DNA from: Gordonia hankookensis
GTDB taxonomy: Bacteria; Actinomycetota; Actinomycetes; Mycobacteriales; Mycobacteriaceae
Direction: 5' to 3'
DNA length: 64,000 nt
NCBI RefSeq assembly: GCF_014673215.1
Contig: NZ_JACWMS010000005.1
Span: 62,001 to 126,000, forward strand
Shown here one piece after another: positions 39,377 to 48,874 of this stretch. A program made the position numbers and the translations under genes. The first letter of the stretch is position 1. The number at the start of each line of letters is the position of its first letter. The notes under the pieces were generated by a model. The model was not told the DNA's origin, searched no databases, and worked only from the letters and a program-made list of their open reading frames with translations.

Positions 39377-41182
39377 GTGACTTACGACACAATCATCCGC
39401 AACGGCCTCTGGTTCGACGGCACCGGCGCGCCCGCGGCGATCCGCACGCTCGGCATCCGGGACGGCCAGGTGGCCGTCGTCTCCGAGGAGCCCATCGACG
39501 ACTCCGGGTGTCCCGAGGTGATCGATGCCGACGGGATGTGGGTGATGCCGGGCATGGTGGACATCCACACCCATTACGACGTGGAGGTGCTCGCCGAGCC
39601 GTCGCTCTCGGAGTCGTTGCGCCACGGGGTCACGACCGTGCTGCTCGGGTCCTGTTCGTTGTCGACCATCCACGTCGACGGGACCGATGCAGGCGATCTG
39701 TTCGGGCGAGTGGAGGCGATCCCCCGTGAGCACGTGATCGGCACGGTCGACCGGCACAAGACCTGGTCGGGCCCGAAGGAATACATCGACGCCCTCGAGT
39801 TCCGGGCGCTCGGCCCGAATGTCGCGGCATTCATCGGCCACTCGGACATGCGGTCGGCGGTCATGGGACTCGACCGGGCAACCCAGAAATCGACGCGGCC
39901 GACCGGCTCTGAGCAGGCCCAGATGGAGCGATGGCTCGCCGATGCGCTCGAGGTGGGGTTCGTCGGGATGTCCTCGCAGCAGCTCCTCTTCGACAAGCTC
40001 GACGGTGAGACCTGCCGTTCGCGCACGTTGCCGTCGACCTATGCCAAGCCGCGCGAACTCCGCAGGCTCAAGGCTCTGTTGCGGAGATCTCGCCGCGTGC
40101 TGCAGGCCGGACCCGACATAGCGAACCCCGTGAATGTCGCGTCGCAGGCGCTCACGTCGCTCGGCATCGGTCGTCCGCATCTCAAGACCAGCCTCCTGTC
40201 GGCGGCCGACATCAAGGCCAATCCGTATGCGATCAAGATCATGGGTCCGCTTGCCGCGCTGGTCAACCGGCTCGGCGGTGACTTCCGGTGGCAGCATCTG
40301 CCCGTGCCGTTCGAGGTCTATGCCGACGGGATCGATCTGGTGATCTTCGAGGAGTTCGGTTCCGGGGCCGCCGCATTGCACCTCAAAGAAGCGTTGGCAC
40401 GTGACGAGTTGCTGCGCGACGAGGAGTATCGGCGACGGTTCCGTAAGGACTACGAATCCAAATATGGTGTGCGTGTGTGGCATCGGGACTTCTTTGATGC
40501 CCAGATCGTCGGTTGTCCGGATGATTCGGTGGTCGGGAAGTCGTTCGGACAGGTCGGATTGGACCGGGGCGGTCTGCATCCGGTGGACGCGTTCCTGGAT
40601 CTCGTCCTCGAGCACGGAACCGAACTACGTTGGCGGACAACGATATCCAACCATCGCCCGGAGGTGCTCAAGCAGATGGCCCGGGAACCGGGCATCCAGC
40701 TGGGGTTCTCGGATGCCGGCGCCCACCTGCGGAACATGGCGTTCTACAACTTCGGCCTGCGGCTGCTGAGGCATGTCCGCTCCGCGGAGCTGGCCGGTGA
40801 GCCCTTCCTCGACACCGCCGCCGCGGTGCACCGGATGACCGGCGAACTCGCGGACTGGTACGGGATCGACGCGGGCCACCTGCGCGAGGGCGACCGTGCG
40901 GATCTGATGATCGTGGATCCAGAGCATCTCGACGAGTCGCTCGAGGAGTACGCGGAGGCGCCGGTGGAGGCCTATGGTGGGCTCTCGCGCATGGTGAACC
41001 GCAACGACGACACCGTCGTCGCGGTTTTCGTCAGTGGTCGAAAGGTCGTCGACCACGGGGTTCCTACGGACATCGTCGGCGTCTCGCGGACCGGACAGTT
41101 CCTCCGACACGGACTCCGCGCGCCTGCGGTGCCTGATCAGACGGTGCCCGCAACCGATTCGAGGCTCGCCGATGTCCAGTGA
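39377..41182 (+). CDS. Amidohydrolase family protein, N-acyl-D-amino acid deacylase-like
   Basis: A 601-residue metal-dependent hydrolase starting at GTG 39377 (MTYDTIIRNGLWFDGTGAPA). The N-terminal small beta domain is followed by PGMVDIHTHYDVEVL, where HTH provides metal ligands, then GVTTVLLGSCS, and a late LGFSDAGAHLRNMAFYNFGL in which SDAGAH supplies the catalytic Asp. The C-terminal LREGDRADLMIVDPEHLDES block is typical of D-aminoacylases and dihydroorotase-like enzymes. The actual amide substrate is not known. It overlaps the following NTF2-like gene by 11 bp. Confidence 0.85.
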   Translation: MTYDTIIRNGLWFDGTGAPAAIRTLGIRDGQVAVVSEEPIDDSGCPEVIDADGMWVMPGMVDIHTHYDVEVLAEPSLSESLRHGVTTVLLGSCSLSTIHVDGTDAGDLFGRVEAIPREHVIGTVDRHKTWSGPKEYIDALEFRALGPNVAAFIGHSDMRSAVMGLDRATQKSTRPTGSEQAQMERWLADALEVGFVGMSSQQLLFDKLDGETCRSRTLPSTYAKPRELRRLKALLRRSRRVLQAGPDIANPVNVASQALTSLGIGRPHLKTSLLSAADIKANPYAIKIMGPLAALVNRLGGDFRWQHLPVPFEVYADGIDLVIFEEFGSGAAALHLKEALARDELLRDEEYRRRFRKDYESKYGVRVWHRDFFDAQIVGCPDDSVVGKSFGQVGLDRGGLHPVDAFLDLVLEHGTELRWRTTISNHRPEVLKQMAREPGIQLGFSDAGAHLRNMAFYNFGLRLLRHVRSAELAGEPFLDTAAAVHRMTGELADWYGIDAGHLREGDRADLMIVDPEHLDESLEEYAEAPVEAYGGLSRMVNRNDDTVVAVFVSGRKVVDHGVPTDIVGVSRTGQFLRHGLRAPAVPDQTVPATDSRLADVQ

Positions 41183-41639
41183 GACCGTCACCGAGCGCGA
41201 CTCGGCAGCCATCGTCCGGGGGCTGTGGTCTGCTCTCGCACAACGAGATTGGGATGCGGCGATGAACTTCCTCGCGGATGAGTGCATCTACGTCGACATG
41301 CCGTATGGTCCCACCTTGGCGGCCCGTGGTCCGCATGACATCGTCAAGCGGATCAAGGTCGGTTTCGAGCCGTTGGCGGCGTACACCAACCATGACGGAG
41401 TGCTGGTGGCGCACGGCGACGACGTGATCTACGAGCATTCCGAGCGGTGGGAATGGGCGAGTGGCGAGGTCGCGGTCCTCCCGTTCGTCACCGTGCACCG
41501 GGTCGTCGACGGCAAGGTGACGTTGTGGAAGGACTATTGGGACGCCGCCACCCTGATCAACTCGGCCCCGGCCACGTGGATGGACGACCTGGCGAAGGCG
41601 GACACGAGTTGGGTGTTCGATGCCACGGGACTGTTCTGA
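41172..41639 (+). CDS. NTF2-like / limonene-1,2-epoxide hydrolase-type (SnoaL-like) protein
   Basis: A 155-residue cone-fold protein, MSSETVTERDSAAIVRGLWS. It shows the NTF2-like pattern: an N-terminal helix, WDAAMNFLADECIYVDMPYGPTL (like the LEH 'FxDMPxxP' strand), RGPHDIVKRIKVGF, and a C-terminal FVTVHRVVDGKVTLWKDYWD strand pair. The Asp in LWKDYWD is where LEH-type enzymes have an active-site acid. It is translated from a frame overlapping the amidohydrolase end, so the two proteins probably act together. It may be an epoxide hydrolase or a binding protein. Confidence 0.82.
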   Translation: MSSETVTERDSAAIVRGLWSALAQRDWDAAMNFLADECIYVDMPYGPTLAARGPHDIVKRIKVGFEPLAAYTNHDGVLVAHGDDVIYEHSERWEWASGEVAVLPFVTVHRVVDGKVTLWKDYWDAATLINSAPATWMDDLAKADTSWVFDATGLF

Positions 41640-41670
41640 CAGTCCGATCGGCCGTCGACAGGGCCCGCGG

Positions 41671-43395
41671 TCAGTCGCGGTTCAGGCGCGGCAGCAAGGC
41701 CTCGGTCTTGACGTCGGTCCATCCCGGCGGATCCAGCATCGCCGCCCAGGCGTAGGGGATCGCCGACATGTAGTCGTGACCGTGCCCGTCGGGGACGTTG
41801 ACCGCCACGGCCATGTCCGCCGACACCTGAAGGAAGGTCACGAACGGAATCCACCGCGTCGACGACAGGACGTCGCGGCCCCGGGGCTCGGCGAGCCAGT
41901 CCGGTTCGTTGAGGATCAGGTTGGGATTCCACCAGGTGATCGGATCACTGGCGTGCTGCAGGTAGACGATGCGCGACGGTTTCCATGGCGCGTCGGGATG
42001 ACCCAGATCCTGTTGGTCGGCAATGAAGCGGACCTGGGAACCGTTGTCGTAGACAGGCTGCCACTGCGGCGACCCGGCATCGCGGTCGGCGGTGGTGTCT
42101 TTCCACAGGGTGTTGTTGAAGGTCGGACCGCTGAACAGCGCACCATCCGTGCGCGCCGCGAGAGCGGGGATGGTGCCGAACGCGGCTTCACCGGCGAATG
42201 AGCCGAGACTCTCGCCGAAGACCACCAGCTTGGGCCGGTCGGCTTCCGGGATGGCGCTGACACGTTCGGAGACCGCCTCGAACAGTGCCCGACCGGCCTG
42301 CCGGGCCCGTTCCTTGTCGACGAGGAACGACAGCCAGCTGGGTAGATACGAGTACTGCATGCTCACGGTCGCGATGTCGCCGTTGTACATGTACTCGAGT
42401 GAGTCCACGGTCGCCTTGTTCACCCATCCGCTGCCGGTCGTCGACGCGACCGCGATGATCTTGCGCTGCAACCCTCCGGTGCGCACCAGTTCGTCGGCCG
42501 CCAATTCGGCGTTCTCCCGGATACTGTCGCCGGACTCCAGGCCCGCGTACACCCGGATGGGTTCGGTTGCCGGAGACCCGTTGAACTGCGACAACGCGCC
42601 CACATCCGGTCCCCGGGAGACGAACACACGACCCTCGCGGCCCAACGAATCCCAGGTCACCAAGGATCCCGGGCCACCGGAGCGCAGCGCGGAGGTCGGC
42701 GGGGAGTTGTCGGCCTTCGTCTCCTCGTTCGCTGCGGCGAAACTCGCGTTGAGCCACTGCATCGAGTACTTGGCGACCACGCCGTTGAGGACGAAGACCG
42801 TCAGGACGACCACCAGCCCCGCCCCGATCACCGCCGAGATTCGTGGGGGAGCGATGCGATTGAGCTGTCGAACCGACCATCCGACGGCAAAGGCGAAGGC
42901 CTGTCCGAGGGACATCAGCACGACGAAGACGATCACGGCGAGGACCGCGATCGTCGGGAACGCCGTCCAGGCGAGCTGCCCGACCCCCATCAGGTCGCGG
43001 ATGTCGGACTGCCACTGGGAGAACCAGATGAGCATCGCCACCGTCCCGACGATCGCCACGCCGGCCAGGATGAGCCACGACCGGCGGCTCGCGCTCCGCC
43101 ACGGCTCGTCGCGCGAGATCATGAAGCGCACCAGCCATGCGAGGAACACCCCGATGCAGTAACCCACTGCCGCCGACGCGCCGCTCACCAGCCCCTGGAA
43201 CAGGGCGCCTCGCGGCAGCAGCGAGGGCGTCATCGACAACCAGACGAAGACGAGTGCCACGGCCATCCCGGTGAACGCGTAGCGTTCACGGTGCCTGCGC
43301 CACCACCCCCGGGCCGGGGCGGGGTCGGGGATGGTCTCGGCGGGCTGGTCCTGTCCGGAGTCCGCGTCCGTCGCCGTCTCGTGCTCGAGTGTCAC
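41671..43395 (-). CDS. Membrane alpha/beta-hydrolase (Abhydrolase_9 family, Rv1069c-like)
   Basis: A 574-residue integral membrane protein with a hydrolase domain. Four to five transmembrane helices lie in the first 220 residues (among them AFTGMAVALVFVWLSMTPSL, LVSGASAAVGYCIGVFLAWL, LILAGVAIVGTVAMLIWF and GAGLVVVLTVFVLNGVVA). The C-terminal catalytic domain has the nucleophile elbow VVFGESLGSFAGEAAFG with Ser in GESLGS, and a later YLQHASDPITWWNP holding a likely acid. It starts at GTG 43395. Homologues are common in mycolic-acid bacteria and are suspected lipases or esterases of the envelope; the substrate is unknown. Confidence 0.85.
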   Translation of the reverse strand: MTLEHETATDADSGQDQPAETIPDPAPARGWWRRHRERYAFTGMAVALVFVWLSMTPSLLPRGALFQGLVSGASAAVGYCIGVFLAWLVRFMISRDEPWRSASRRSWLILAGVAIVGTVAMLIWFSQWQSDIRDLMGVGQLAWTAFPTIAVLAVIVFVVLMSLGQAFAFAVGWSVRQLNRIAPPRISAVIGAGLVVVLTVFVLNGVVAKYSMQWLNASFAAANEETKADNSPPTSALRSGGPGSLVTWDSLGREGRVFVSRGPDVGALSQFNGSPATEPIRVYAGLESGDSIRENAELAADELVRTGGLQRKIIAVASTTGSGWVNKATVDSLEYMYNGDIATVSMQYSYLPSWLSFLVDKERARQAGRALFEAVSERVSAIPEADRPKLVVFGESLGSFAGEAAFGTIPALAARTDGALFSGPTFNNTLWKDTTADRDAGSPQWQPVYDNGSQVRFIADQQDLGHPDAPWKPSRIVYLQHASDPITWWNPNLILNEPDWLAEPRGRDVLSSTRWIPFVTFLQVSADMAVAVNVPDGHGHDYMSAIPYAWAAMLDPPGWTDVKTEALLPRLNRD

Positions 43396-43461
43396 CGGAT
43401 GTGCTCCTGCAGGTCGTCGGAGCAGTAACAGTATCAGCGCGGACCGCGCCCGGGACCCACC

Positions 43462-44565
43462 TCAGCTCAGGCGATTCCCCGTTTCCGGATCGAAGAGGTG
43501 CACGGCGTGATCGGACTGGTACAGGCGCACCGCATCGCCGAGCTTCGCCGGAGCCCGGTGCGGTGATCGCGCGACGAGGGTGACCGGGTCGCCCTCGAGC
43601 GTGGCGATCGACGGATCGTCGACCTTGGCATAGAGGTAACTCTCGCTCCCGAGTTCTTCGAGGAGTGCCACGTCCGCGGTGATGCCGCGATCGCCGCCGA
43701 TCGCGAGATGCTCGGGACGGATTCCGACGATGACCTTCGACAGTCCGGACTTGCGCAGCAGACCCTGCGCTTCGTTGTCGAGGTCGACGGTTGCGCCGGA
43801 GATCGTGATGGAGCCGTCGGTGACGGGCGCCGTGAACAGATTCATCGCCGGGGAACCGATGAAGCCGGCGACGAATGCATTGACCGGACGGTCGTAGAGG
43901 TCGGCCGGGGTGGCGAACTGCTGCAGGACACCGTTGCGCAGGACGGCGACCCGGTCCCCCATGGTCATGGCCTCCACCTGGTCGTGGGTGACGTAGACGG
44001 TGGTGGTACCGAGACGCCGTTGCAGCGCAGCGATCTGCGTGCGGGTCTGTACCCGGAGTTTGGCATCGAGATTGGACAGCGGTTCGTCCATGCAGAAGAC
44101 CTGCGGTTCACGGACGATGGCACGGCCCATCGCGACGCGTTGGCGTTGCCCGCCGGACAGTTTGGCCGGTTTGCGGTCCAGGTAGTCGGTGAGGTCGAGG
44201 AGTTTCGCGGCTTCGGCGACCTTCTTCTTGCGTTCGTCGGTGGGGATGCCGCGCATCTTGAGCGCGAATCCCATGTTCTCCCCGACGGTCTTGTTGGGGT
44301 AGAGCGCATAGTTCTGGAAGACCATGGCGATGTCGCGGTCTTTGGGTGCCACGCCGACCATGTTCTGTCCACCGATGCGGATGGCGCCGGAGTCGATCTC
44401 CTCGAGACCGGCGAGCATGCGCAGTGCGGTCGATTTGCCGGAGCCGGACGGGCCGACGAGGACGACGAACTCGCCGTCGGCGATGTCGAGGTTGAGGCGG
44501 TCGACGGCGAGTTTGTCGGCGCCGGGGTAGACGCAGCACGCGTCGTCGTAGCTGATGGAAGCCAT
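43462..44565 (-). CDS. ABC transporter ATP-binding protein of the MalK/UgpC/SmoK type
   Basis: A 367-residue ATPase for the carbohydrate (CUT1) importer encoded upstream. Walker A GPSGSGKST is at residues 38-46, the Q-loop in VFQNYALYPNKTV, the signature LSGGQ at 136-140, and Walker B CMDEPLSNLD at about 158-167. The C-terminal regulatory OB-fold domain (about 240-367) contains IVGIRPEHLAIGG, as in MalK-like proteins. The start at 44565 has AGGAGA upstream. It is the last gene of the minus-strand transporter operon, and the domain layout suggests one homodimer driving the two permeases. Confidence 0.93.
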   Translation of the reverse strand: MASISYDDACCVYPGADKLAVDRLNLDIADGEFVVLVGPSGSGKSTALRMLAGLEEIDSGAIRIGGQNMVGVAPKDRDIAMVFQNYALYPNKTVGENMGFALKMRGIPTDERKKKVAEAAKLLDLTDYLDRKPAKLSGGQRQRVAMGRAIVREPQVFCMDEPLSNLDAKLRVQTRTQIAALQRRLGTTTVYVTHDQVEAMTMGDRVAVLRNGVLQQFATPADLYDRPVNAFVAGFIGSPAMNLFTAPVTDGSITISGATVDLDNEAQGLLRKSGLSKVIVGIRPEHLAIGGDRGITADVALLEELGSESYLYAKVDDPSIATLEGDPVTLVARSPHRAPAKLGDAVRLYQSDHAVHLFDPETGNRLS

Positions 44566-44602
44566 GGTGGGTCTCCTGGTTTCTGGGAGTGGGTGGGACG
44601 GT

Positions 44603-45478
44603 CTACTTGATGGCGCCGAACGAGAGTCCGCGGACGAGTTTGTTCTGGGCGATCCAGCCGCAGATCACCACCGGGAGCGCGGCGAGGACCGATGCGGCCG
44701 ACAGTTGCGCCCAGTAGAGGCCTTGCCCGGACATGAACCCGGTGAGGAACACCGGCATCGTCTGCGCGTTGACCGCGGTCATGTTGACGGCGAAGAAGAA
44801 TTCGTTCCACGAGAAGATCACGCAGATCAACGCGGTCGCTGCGATGCCGGGTGAGATGAGCGGGAGGATCACCTCGCGCACCGACGTCCACAGGCTCGCG
44901 CCGTCGATGCTGGCGGCTTCGAGGAGTTCGCCGGGGACCTCGAGGAAGAACGAACGCATCATCCAGACGGCGATCGGCAGGTTCATCGCGGTGTACAGGA
45001 TGATCAGCGTCCAGATGTTGTCGAGCATGCCGATGCGGCCGACGATCACATACAGCGGGATGATCGCCGCCACGATGGGCAGCATCTTGGTGCTGATGAA
45101 GAAGAACAGTGCGTCCTGGGTCTTGCGCACCGGTCGAAGCGACAGGGCGAAGGCGGCCGGAACACCCAGTGCCAGAACCAGAATGGTCGAGATGATGGTG
45201 GCGAACAAGGAGTTCATCAGAGGGGTGCCGATGCCGGCGTCGAACACCTCTTTGAACTGTTCGAGCGTCGGGGTGAAGATGAAGGTCGGCGGGTTGGTGG
45301 CCGCGTCGCTCTCTTTCTTGAACGCCGTCAACACCATCCAGAGCACCGGGAAGAAGAACCCCAGCGCCAGGATCCAGGTGAAGACCGTGAGCAGGACCCC
45401 ACGTGGATTCCGCCTGCGGGCGATCTCCACGCCGTCGATGGTCGTCGACGACGCGCGAGACTCGGTTGCGGTACTCAT
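44603..45478 (-). CDS. CUT1 carbohydrate/polyol ABC permease (MalG-like)
   Basis: A 291-residue inner-membrane permease with six predicted helices. It begins MSTATESRASSTTIDGVEIA and has the first helix at about 30-52 (LTVFTWILALGFFFPVLWMV). The cytoplasmic EAA loop that contacts the ATPase reads LLEAASIDGASLWTSVREVI. The second half includes WTLIILYTAMNLPIAVWMMR. It resembles the SmoG/MtlG permeases of sorbitol/mannitol transporters in length and sequence style. The start overlaps the upstream permease stop by 4 bp (ATGA). Confidence 0.92.
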   Translation of the reverse strand: MSTATESRASSTTIDGVEIARRRNPRGVLLTVFTWILALGFFFPVLWMVLTAFKKESDAATNPPTFIFTPTLEQFKEVFDAGIGTPLMNSLFATIISTILVLALGVPAAFALSLRPVRKTQDALFFFISTKMLPIVAAIIPLYVIVGRIGMLDNIWTLIILYTAMNLPIAVWMMRSFFLEVPGELLEAASIDGASLWTSVREVILPLISPGIAATALICVIFSWNEFFFAVNMTAVNAQTMPVFLTGFMSGQGLYWAQLSAASVLAALPVVICGWIAQNKLVRGLSFGAIK

Positions 45479-46437
45479 CAGGCTGCCTCCTCGTTCCCGG
45501 TGAAGCTCTTGAAGATCAGTCGTAGCGCCAGTGAAGCGACGACGATCGTGCCGATCACGGTGACCACGCCCATCGCTGCGGCCTGCCCGATGTCGAAGCC
45601 GAGGAAGGCGCGCTGATAGATGTAGAACGGCAGGTTGGCGCTCGAGACCCCGGGGCCGCCGGAGGTCATCATGTACACGGCATCGAACGTGTTCACCAGG
45701 TAGATGGCACCCAGTACCGCGCCGAGTTCGATGAACCGACGAAGGTGGGGAAGCGTCAACTCGCGGAACAGCCGGAAGCTCGTCGCGCCGTCGACCTTGG
45801 CCGCTTCGGTGATGTCGTTCGGCATCGACTGCAGGCCGGCGAGGATCAGCAGCATCATGAACGGTGTCCACTGCCAGACCAATTCGGCGATCACGCTCAT
45901 GAGGGGGTACTGGCTGAGCCAGTCCGTGTGGACACCGAACGGGCTCAACGCCCAATTGACCAGACCGTTGGTGGGGGAGAGCAGGCTGGTCTTCCACAGC
46001 AATGCCGCGGCGACCGGCGTGACCAGGAACGGGGTGATCAGCAGGGTGCGAACGATGCCCCGGCCCAGGAATTTCCGGTCGAGCAGCAGCGCGAAGATCA
46101 GACCCAGGATCACCGACGCGATCACCGTGCCCACGATCAGCAGGATCGTGTTGAGGGTGACCCGCCAGAACTGCGCGTCGGTGAACACCTCCACGTAGTT
46201 GTCGAGCCCGACGAAACTCCGTGAGCCCGGACGCACCAGGTTCCAGGACTGCGTGGAGTAGAAGAGGGTGAAGACGAAGGGGATCTGCGTCACCACGAGC
46301 ATGAAGATCAGGGCAGGCAGCAACGGCCCCCGTCGACGCCATCCCTCGGCGCGTGAGATGTGATCTCGCCGTGAGCTGATCGGCAGATCGGACCGTGGTT
46401 GCGGATCAGCCCCGGGTTGGGCGAGTGTGGTGGTCAC
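45478..46437 (-). CDS. CUT1 carbohydrate/polyol ABC permease (MalF-like)
   Basis: A 319-residue permease starting at GTG 46437, only 3 bp after the binding-protein gene ends. Six helices are predicted, beginning at about 38-60 (LLPALIFMLVVTQIPFVFTL). The EAA loop is DITEAAKVDGATSFRLFREL. The block FDAVYMMTSGGPG followed by SSANLPFYIYQRAF is characteristic of CUT1 permeases for polyols. With the MalG-like partner it would form the translocation channel. Confidence 0.92.
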   Translation of the reverse strand: MTTTLAQPGADPQPRSDLPISSRRDHISRAEGWRRRGPLLPALIFMLVVTQIPFVFTLFYSTQSWNLVRPGSRSFVGLDNYVEVFTDAQFWRVTLNTILLIVGTVIASVILGLIFALLLDRKFLGRGIVRTLLITPFLVTPVAAALLWKTSLLSPTNGLVNWALSPFGVHTDWLSQYPLMSVIAELVWQWTPFMMLLILAGLQSMPNDITEAAKVDGATSFRLFRELTLPHLRRFIELGAVLGAIYLVNTFDAVYMMTSGGPGVSSANLPFYIYQRAFLGFDIGQAAAMGVVTVIGTIVVASLALRLIFKSFTGNEEAA

Positions 46438-46440
46438 GTC

Positions 46441-47829
46441 TCACCTCTCCTTCTGATAGGTCTTGCCGACCGTCTCGGCATACTTCTGGCTCTGTTCCAG
46501 TGCCTGGTCGACACTGATCTGTCCGGCGATCGCCGCCGAGATCTGTTGGCTGACGCGGGTGCCGAGATCCTGGAACTCGGGGATCGAGAGGAACTGGATG
46601 CCGGTGTACGGGACCGGCTTCAGCGTCGGCTTGAGTTGATCGGCCGTGGTCATCGCCGACAACGTCGCGTCCGCGAACGGCTTGGAGATGGCCTGATAGG
46701 CGGGGAGCTGGTAGGTCGACATCCGGCTCCCGGGCGGGATGTGACTGGCGCCAAGGGTGTCGGCGACGTGCTGGATGTAGGCGCGGTTGGTCATCCAGTC
46801 GATGAACTTCCATGCGTCGTCGCGCTTCTTGCTGCTGGTCGGGATGCCCAGCGACCAGGTGTAGAGCCACCCGTTGTCGGACTTGGCCATCGACGGCGCC
46901 GGGAGGTATCCGACGTTCCCGGCGATCGTCGACGTGTCCGGGCTCTCGAGGACCGAGACCGCCGAGGTGGCGTCGTACCACATCGCCGTCTGGCCCTGGG
47001 ACAGCAGGTTGCCGCACTCCTGGAAGCCCGACGACGCGGCACCGGGCTCGCCGGACTTCCGGACCGTGTCGACGTAGAACTTCACTGCCGCTTCGACTTC
47101 CGGGCTGGTCAGCTGAGCATTCCAGTTCTCGTCGTACCAGCGACCGCCGAATGCGTTGATGACCGTGTTCAACGGAGCCAGCAGCTCGCCCCAGCCGGGC
47201 TTGCCGCGCAGGCAGATCCCGGACACATCACCCTTGGTGAGCTTGGCCGCGGCGTCGGCGACCTGTGGCCAGGTGGGCTTCGCCGGCAGGGACACCCCCG
47301 CGTCGGCGAACATCTTCTTGTTGTACATGAGGAACGACGACTCCCCGTAGAACGGCGCCGAATACATCGAACCCTTGTATGAGAGTGCCGTCTTGAGCGT
47401 CGGGACGAAGTCGTCCGCGGCATACGACGGGTCGGCGTCCATGTACGGGGTGAGGTTCACCAGCCACCCGTTCTCCGCCCACATCGGTGTCTCGTAGTTG
47501 CTGATCATCACCACGTCGAACTCGCCGCCACCGGTGGACACCGATGCGGTGATCTTGGCGCGAGCCTCGTTCTCCGACAGCGTGACGAACTTCAGCTTGG
47601 TGCCCGGGTTCTGCTGTTCGAACTGGCTGGACAGCTTGACGGCATCCTGCATCTGCGAGTTCGAGACCATGGCGATGGTGAGGGCGTCGCTGCCGCCGTC
47701 GGTCAGCGAACCGGCGCCGGAGCACGCCGTCGTCACCATGGCGAGCGCGGCAGCGATACACACCGCGTATGTCCGGGCACGGTGCGTGACGCGGCCGATG
47801 CGCCGGGGTGGCATCGGTTCTTCGGCCAT
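46441..47829 (-). CDS. Polyol/sugar ABC transporter substrate-binding lipoprotein
   Basis: A 462-residue solute-binding protein with a Sec-type lipoprotein signal. A basic N terminus is followed by the hydrophobic stretch YAVCIAAALAMVTTACSG, with the lipid-accepting Cys at about 36. The mature part follows the CUT1 binding-protein pattern: LTIAMVSNSQMQDAVKLSSQ, FDVVMISNYETPMWAENGWL, YSAPFYGESSFLMYNKKMFA, and WLYTWSLGIPTSSKKRDDAW. It resembles sorbitol/mannitol-binding SmoE-type proteins. The start at 47829 overlaps the regulator stop by one base, linking the two in one operon. Confidence 0.9.
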   Translation of the reverse strand: MAEEPMPPRRIGRVTHRARTYAVCIAAALAMVTTACSGAGSLTDGGSDALTIAMVSNSQMQDAVKLSSQFEQQNPGTKLKFVTLSENEARAKITASVSTGGGEFDVVMISNYETPMWAENGWLVNLTPYMDADPSYAADDFVPTLKTALSYKGSMYSAPFYGESSFLMYNKKMFADAGVSLPAKPTWPQVADAAAKLTKGDVSGICLRGKPGWGELLAPLNTVINAFGGRWYDENWNAQLTSPEVEAAVKFYVDTVRKSGEPGAASSGFQECGNLLSQGQTAMWYDATSAVSVLESPDTSTIAGNVGYLPAPSMAKSDNGWLYTWSLGIPTSSKKRDDAWKFIDWMTNRAYIQHVADTLGASHIPPGSRMSTYQLPAYQAISKPFADATLSAMTTADQLKPTLKPVPYTGIQFLSIPEFQDLGTRVSQQISAAIAGQISVDQALEQSQKYAETVGKTYQKER

Positions 47830-48818
47830 CAGTGATCACCTTTCTTCTGTGCGACAAGCCATTCGGCGGTCGAGAGGTCGGTCACGAGAATCGTCGCGTA
47901 GCCACCGCGGAGTGCGCCGAGGATGGAGTCGCGTCGATGCTCGCCACCGGAGACGAGGATGGAGGTGGGGCAGGCGCGCACGGAGTCGAGGGGGACGGAG
48001 ACGGTCCGGTCGACGAGAGTCGAGGCCACGGCAACGCCGTACGCGTCGTAGAACCGACCGCCGATCTCACCGACTGCACCGAGTTCCTCGAGTTCGTCGA
48101 GGACGATCGCATCGATGAACGCGCCCTCGAACAGGGTCGTCGAGGTGGAGACCGAGCCAACTCCGAAAAGCATCACGTTCGCCGATCTCGCCGCCGACAA
48201 CGACTGCGAGAGAATGGAATCCCGTTGAAGCGCAGAGACCGTGTCGGAGTCGGCGTAGAGCGGCGCGACGAGCCGCATCGGCTGTGCGTGCAGGCGGTCG
48301 GACAGGCGCGCGAGGGCATGGTCGACGCCGGTGTGGTACTCGACGGAGGTCATCGATCCGTCCATCTGCACCACCTGTCGGCACGACGAACTGGCCTGCA
48401 TCGCGTCGGCGACCGCGACCTGCTCGGGTCCCCACGTGAAACCGAGGACATCGGTCGCCTGGACGCGTCTGGCCAACACCGAGGCACCGGCACGGCCGAG
48501 GGCCGCGTTGCCCGACGTGGTCCCGTCGGCTCGTTCGTCGATGACGAGGACCTCGTCGAGTCCGAACGCCTCCTCGACGGTGCGTTCGGTTTCGGTGTGG
48601 ATCGAAGCACTGAGATGTGCGGGGGCGGCCACCGTGACCTGGACCAGACCCTGGGCCCGCGCTCGGGCGACCAGGCGGCCGGCGGTCGGGCGAGAGACGC
48701 CCAGCCGGGTGGCGATCTCCGCCTGGGTGAGGCCCTCCAGGTGGTACATGGTTGCCGCACGCACCAGAAGACGCAGGTCGTGCCCTGCGTCGGGGGTCGT
48801 CCTCGCGGGAGTTGTCAT
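47829..48818 (-). CDS. SorC-family transcriptional regulator of the polyol locus
   Basis: A 329-residue regulator. The N-terminal helix-turn-helix is LVRAATMYHLEGLTQAEIATRLGVSRPTAGRLVARA, typical of SorC/DeoR regulators of sugar genes. The remaining 260 residues form the NagB-like effector domain, with VLGFTWGPEQVAVADAM, VVQMDGSM, and LFGVGSVSTSTTLFEGAF for a phosphorylated sugar ligand. It is the first gene of the transporter operon and is divergent from the dehydrogenase operon. The palindrome at 48841-48856 in the 78-bp intergenic region is its probable operator. Confidence 0.9.
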   Translation of the reverse strand: MTTPARTTPDAGHDLRLLVRAATMYHLEGLTQAEIATRLGVSRPTAGRLVARARAQGLVQVTVAAPAHLSASIHTETERTVEEAFGLDEVLVIDERADGTTSGNAALGRAGASVLARRVQATDVLGFTWGPEQVAVADAMQASSSCRQVVQMDGSMTSVEYHTGVDHALARLSDRLHAQPMRLVAPLYADSDTVSALQRDSILSQSLSAARSANVMLFGVGSVSTSTTLFEGAFIDAIVLDELEELGAVGEIGGRFYDAYGVAVASTLVDRTVSVPLDSVRACPTSILVSGGEHRRDSILGALRGGYATILVTDLSTAEWLVAQKKGDH

Positions 48819-48840
48819 CAACAATGCCTCACGGTCGCTG

Positions 48841-48874
48841 GTGAGCATCTGCTCACTAGCCGGAAATATGCTCA
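48841..48874 (+). promoter_or_regulatory. Candidate SorC-type operator between the divergent polyol operons
   Basis: GTGAGCA-TC-TGCTCAC (48841-48856) is a perfect 7-bp inverted repeat with a 2-bp centre. A further half-site TGCTCA lies at 48869-48874, 19 bp from the first TGCTCA. A -10-like TAACAT follows at 48881-48886, placing transcription start near 48893-48894, next to the dehydrogenase start codon. A regulator bound here could switch both operons. Confidence 0.65.
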
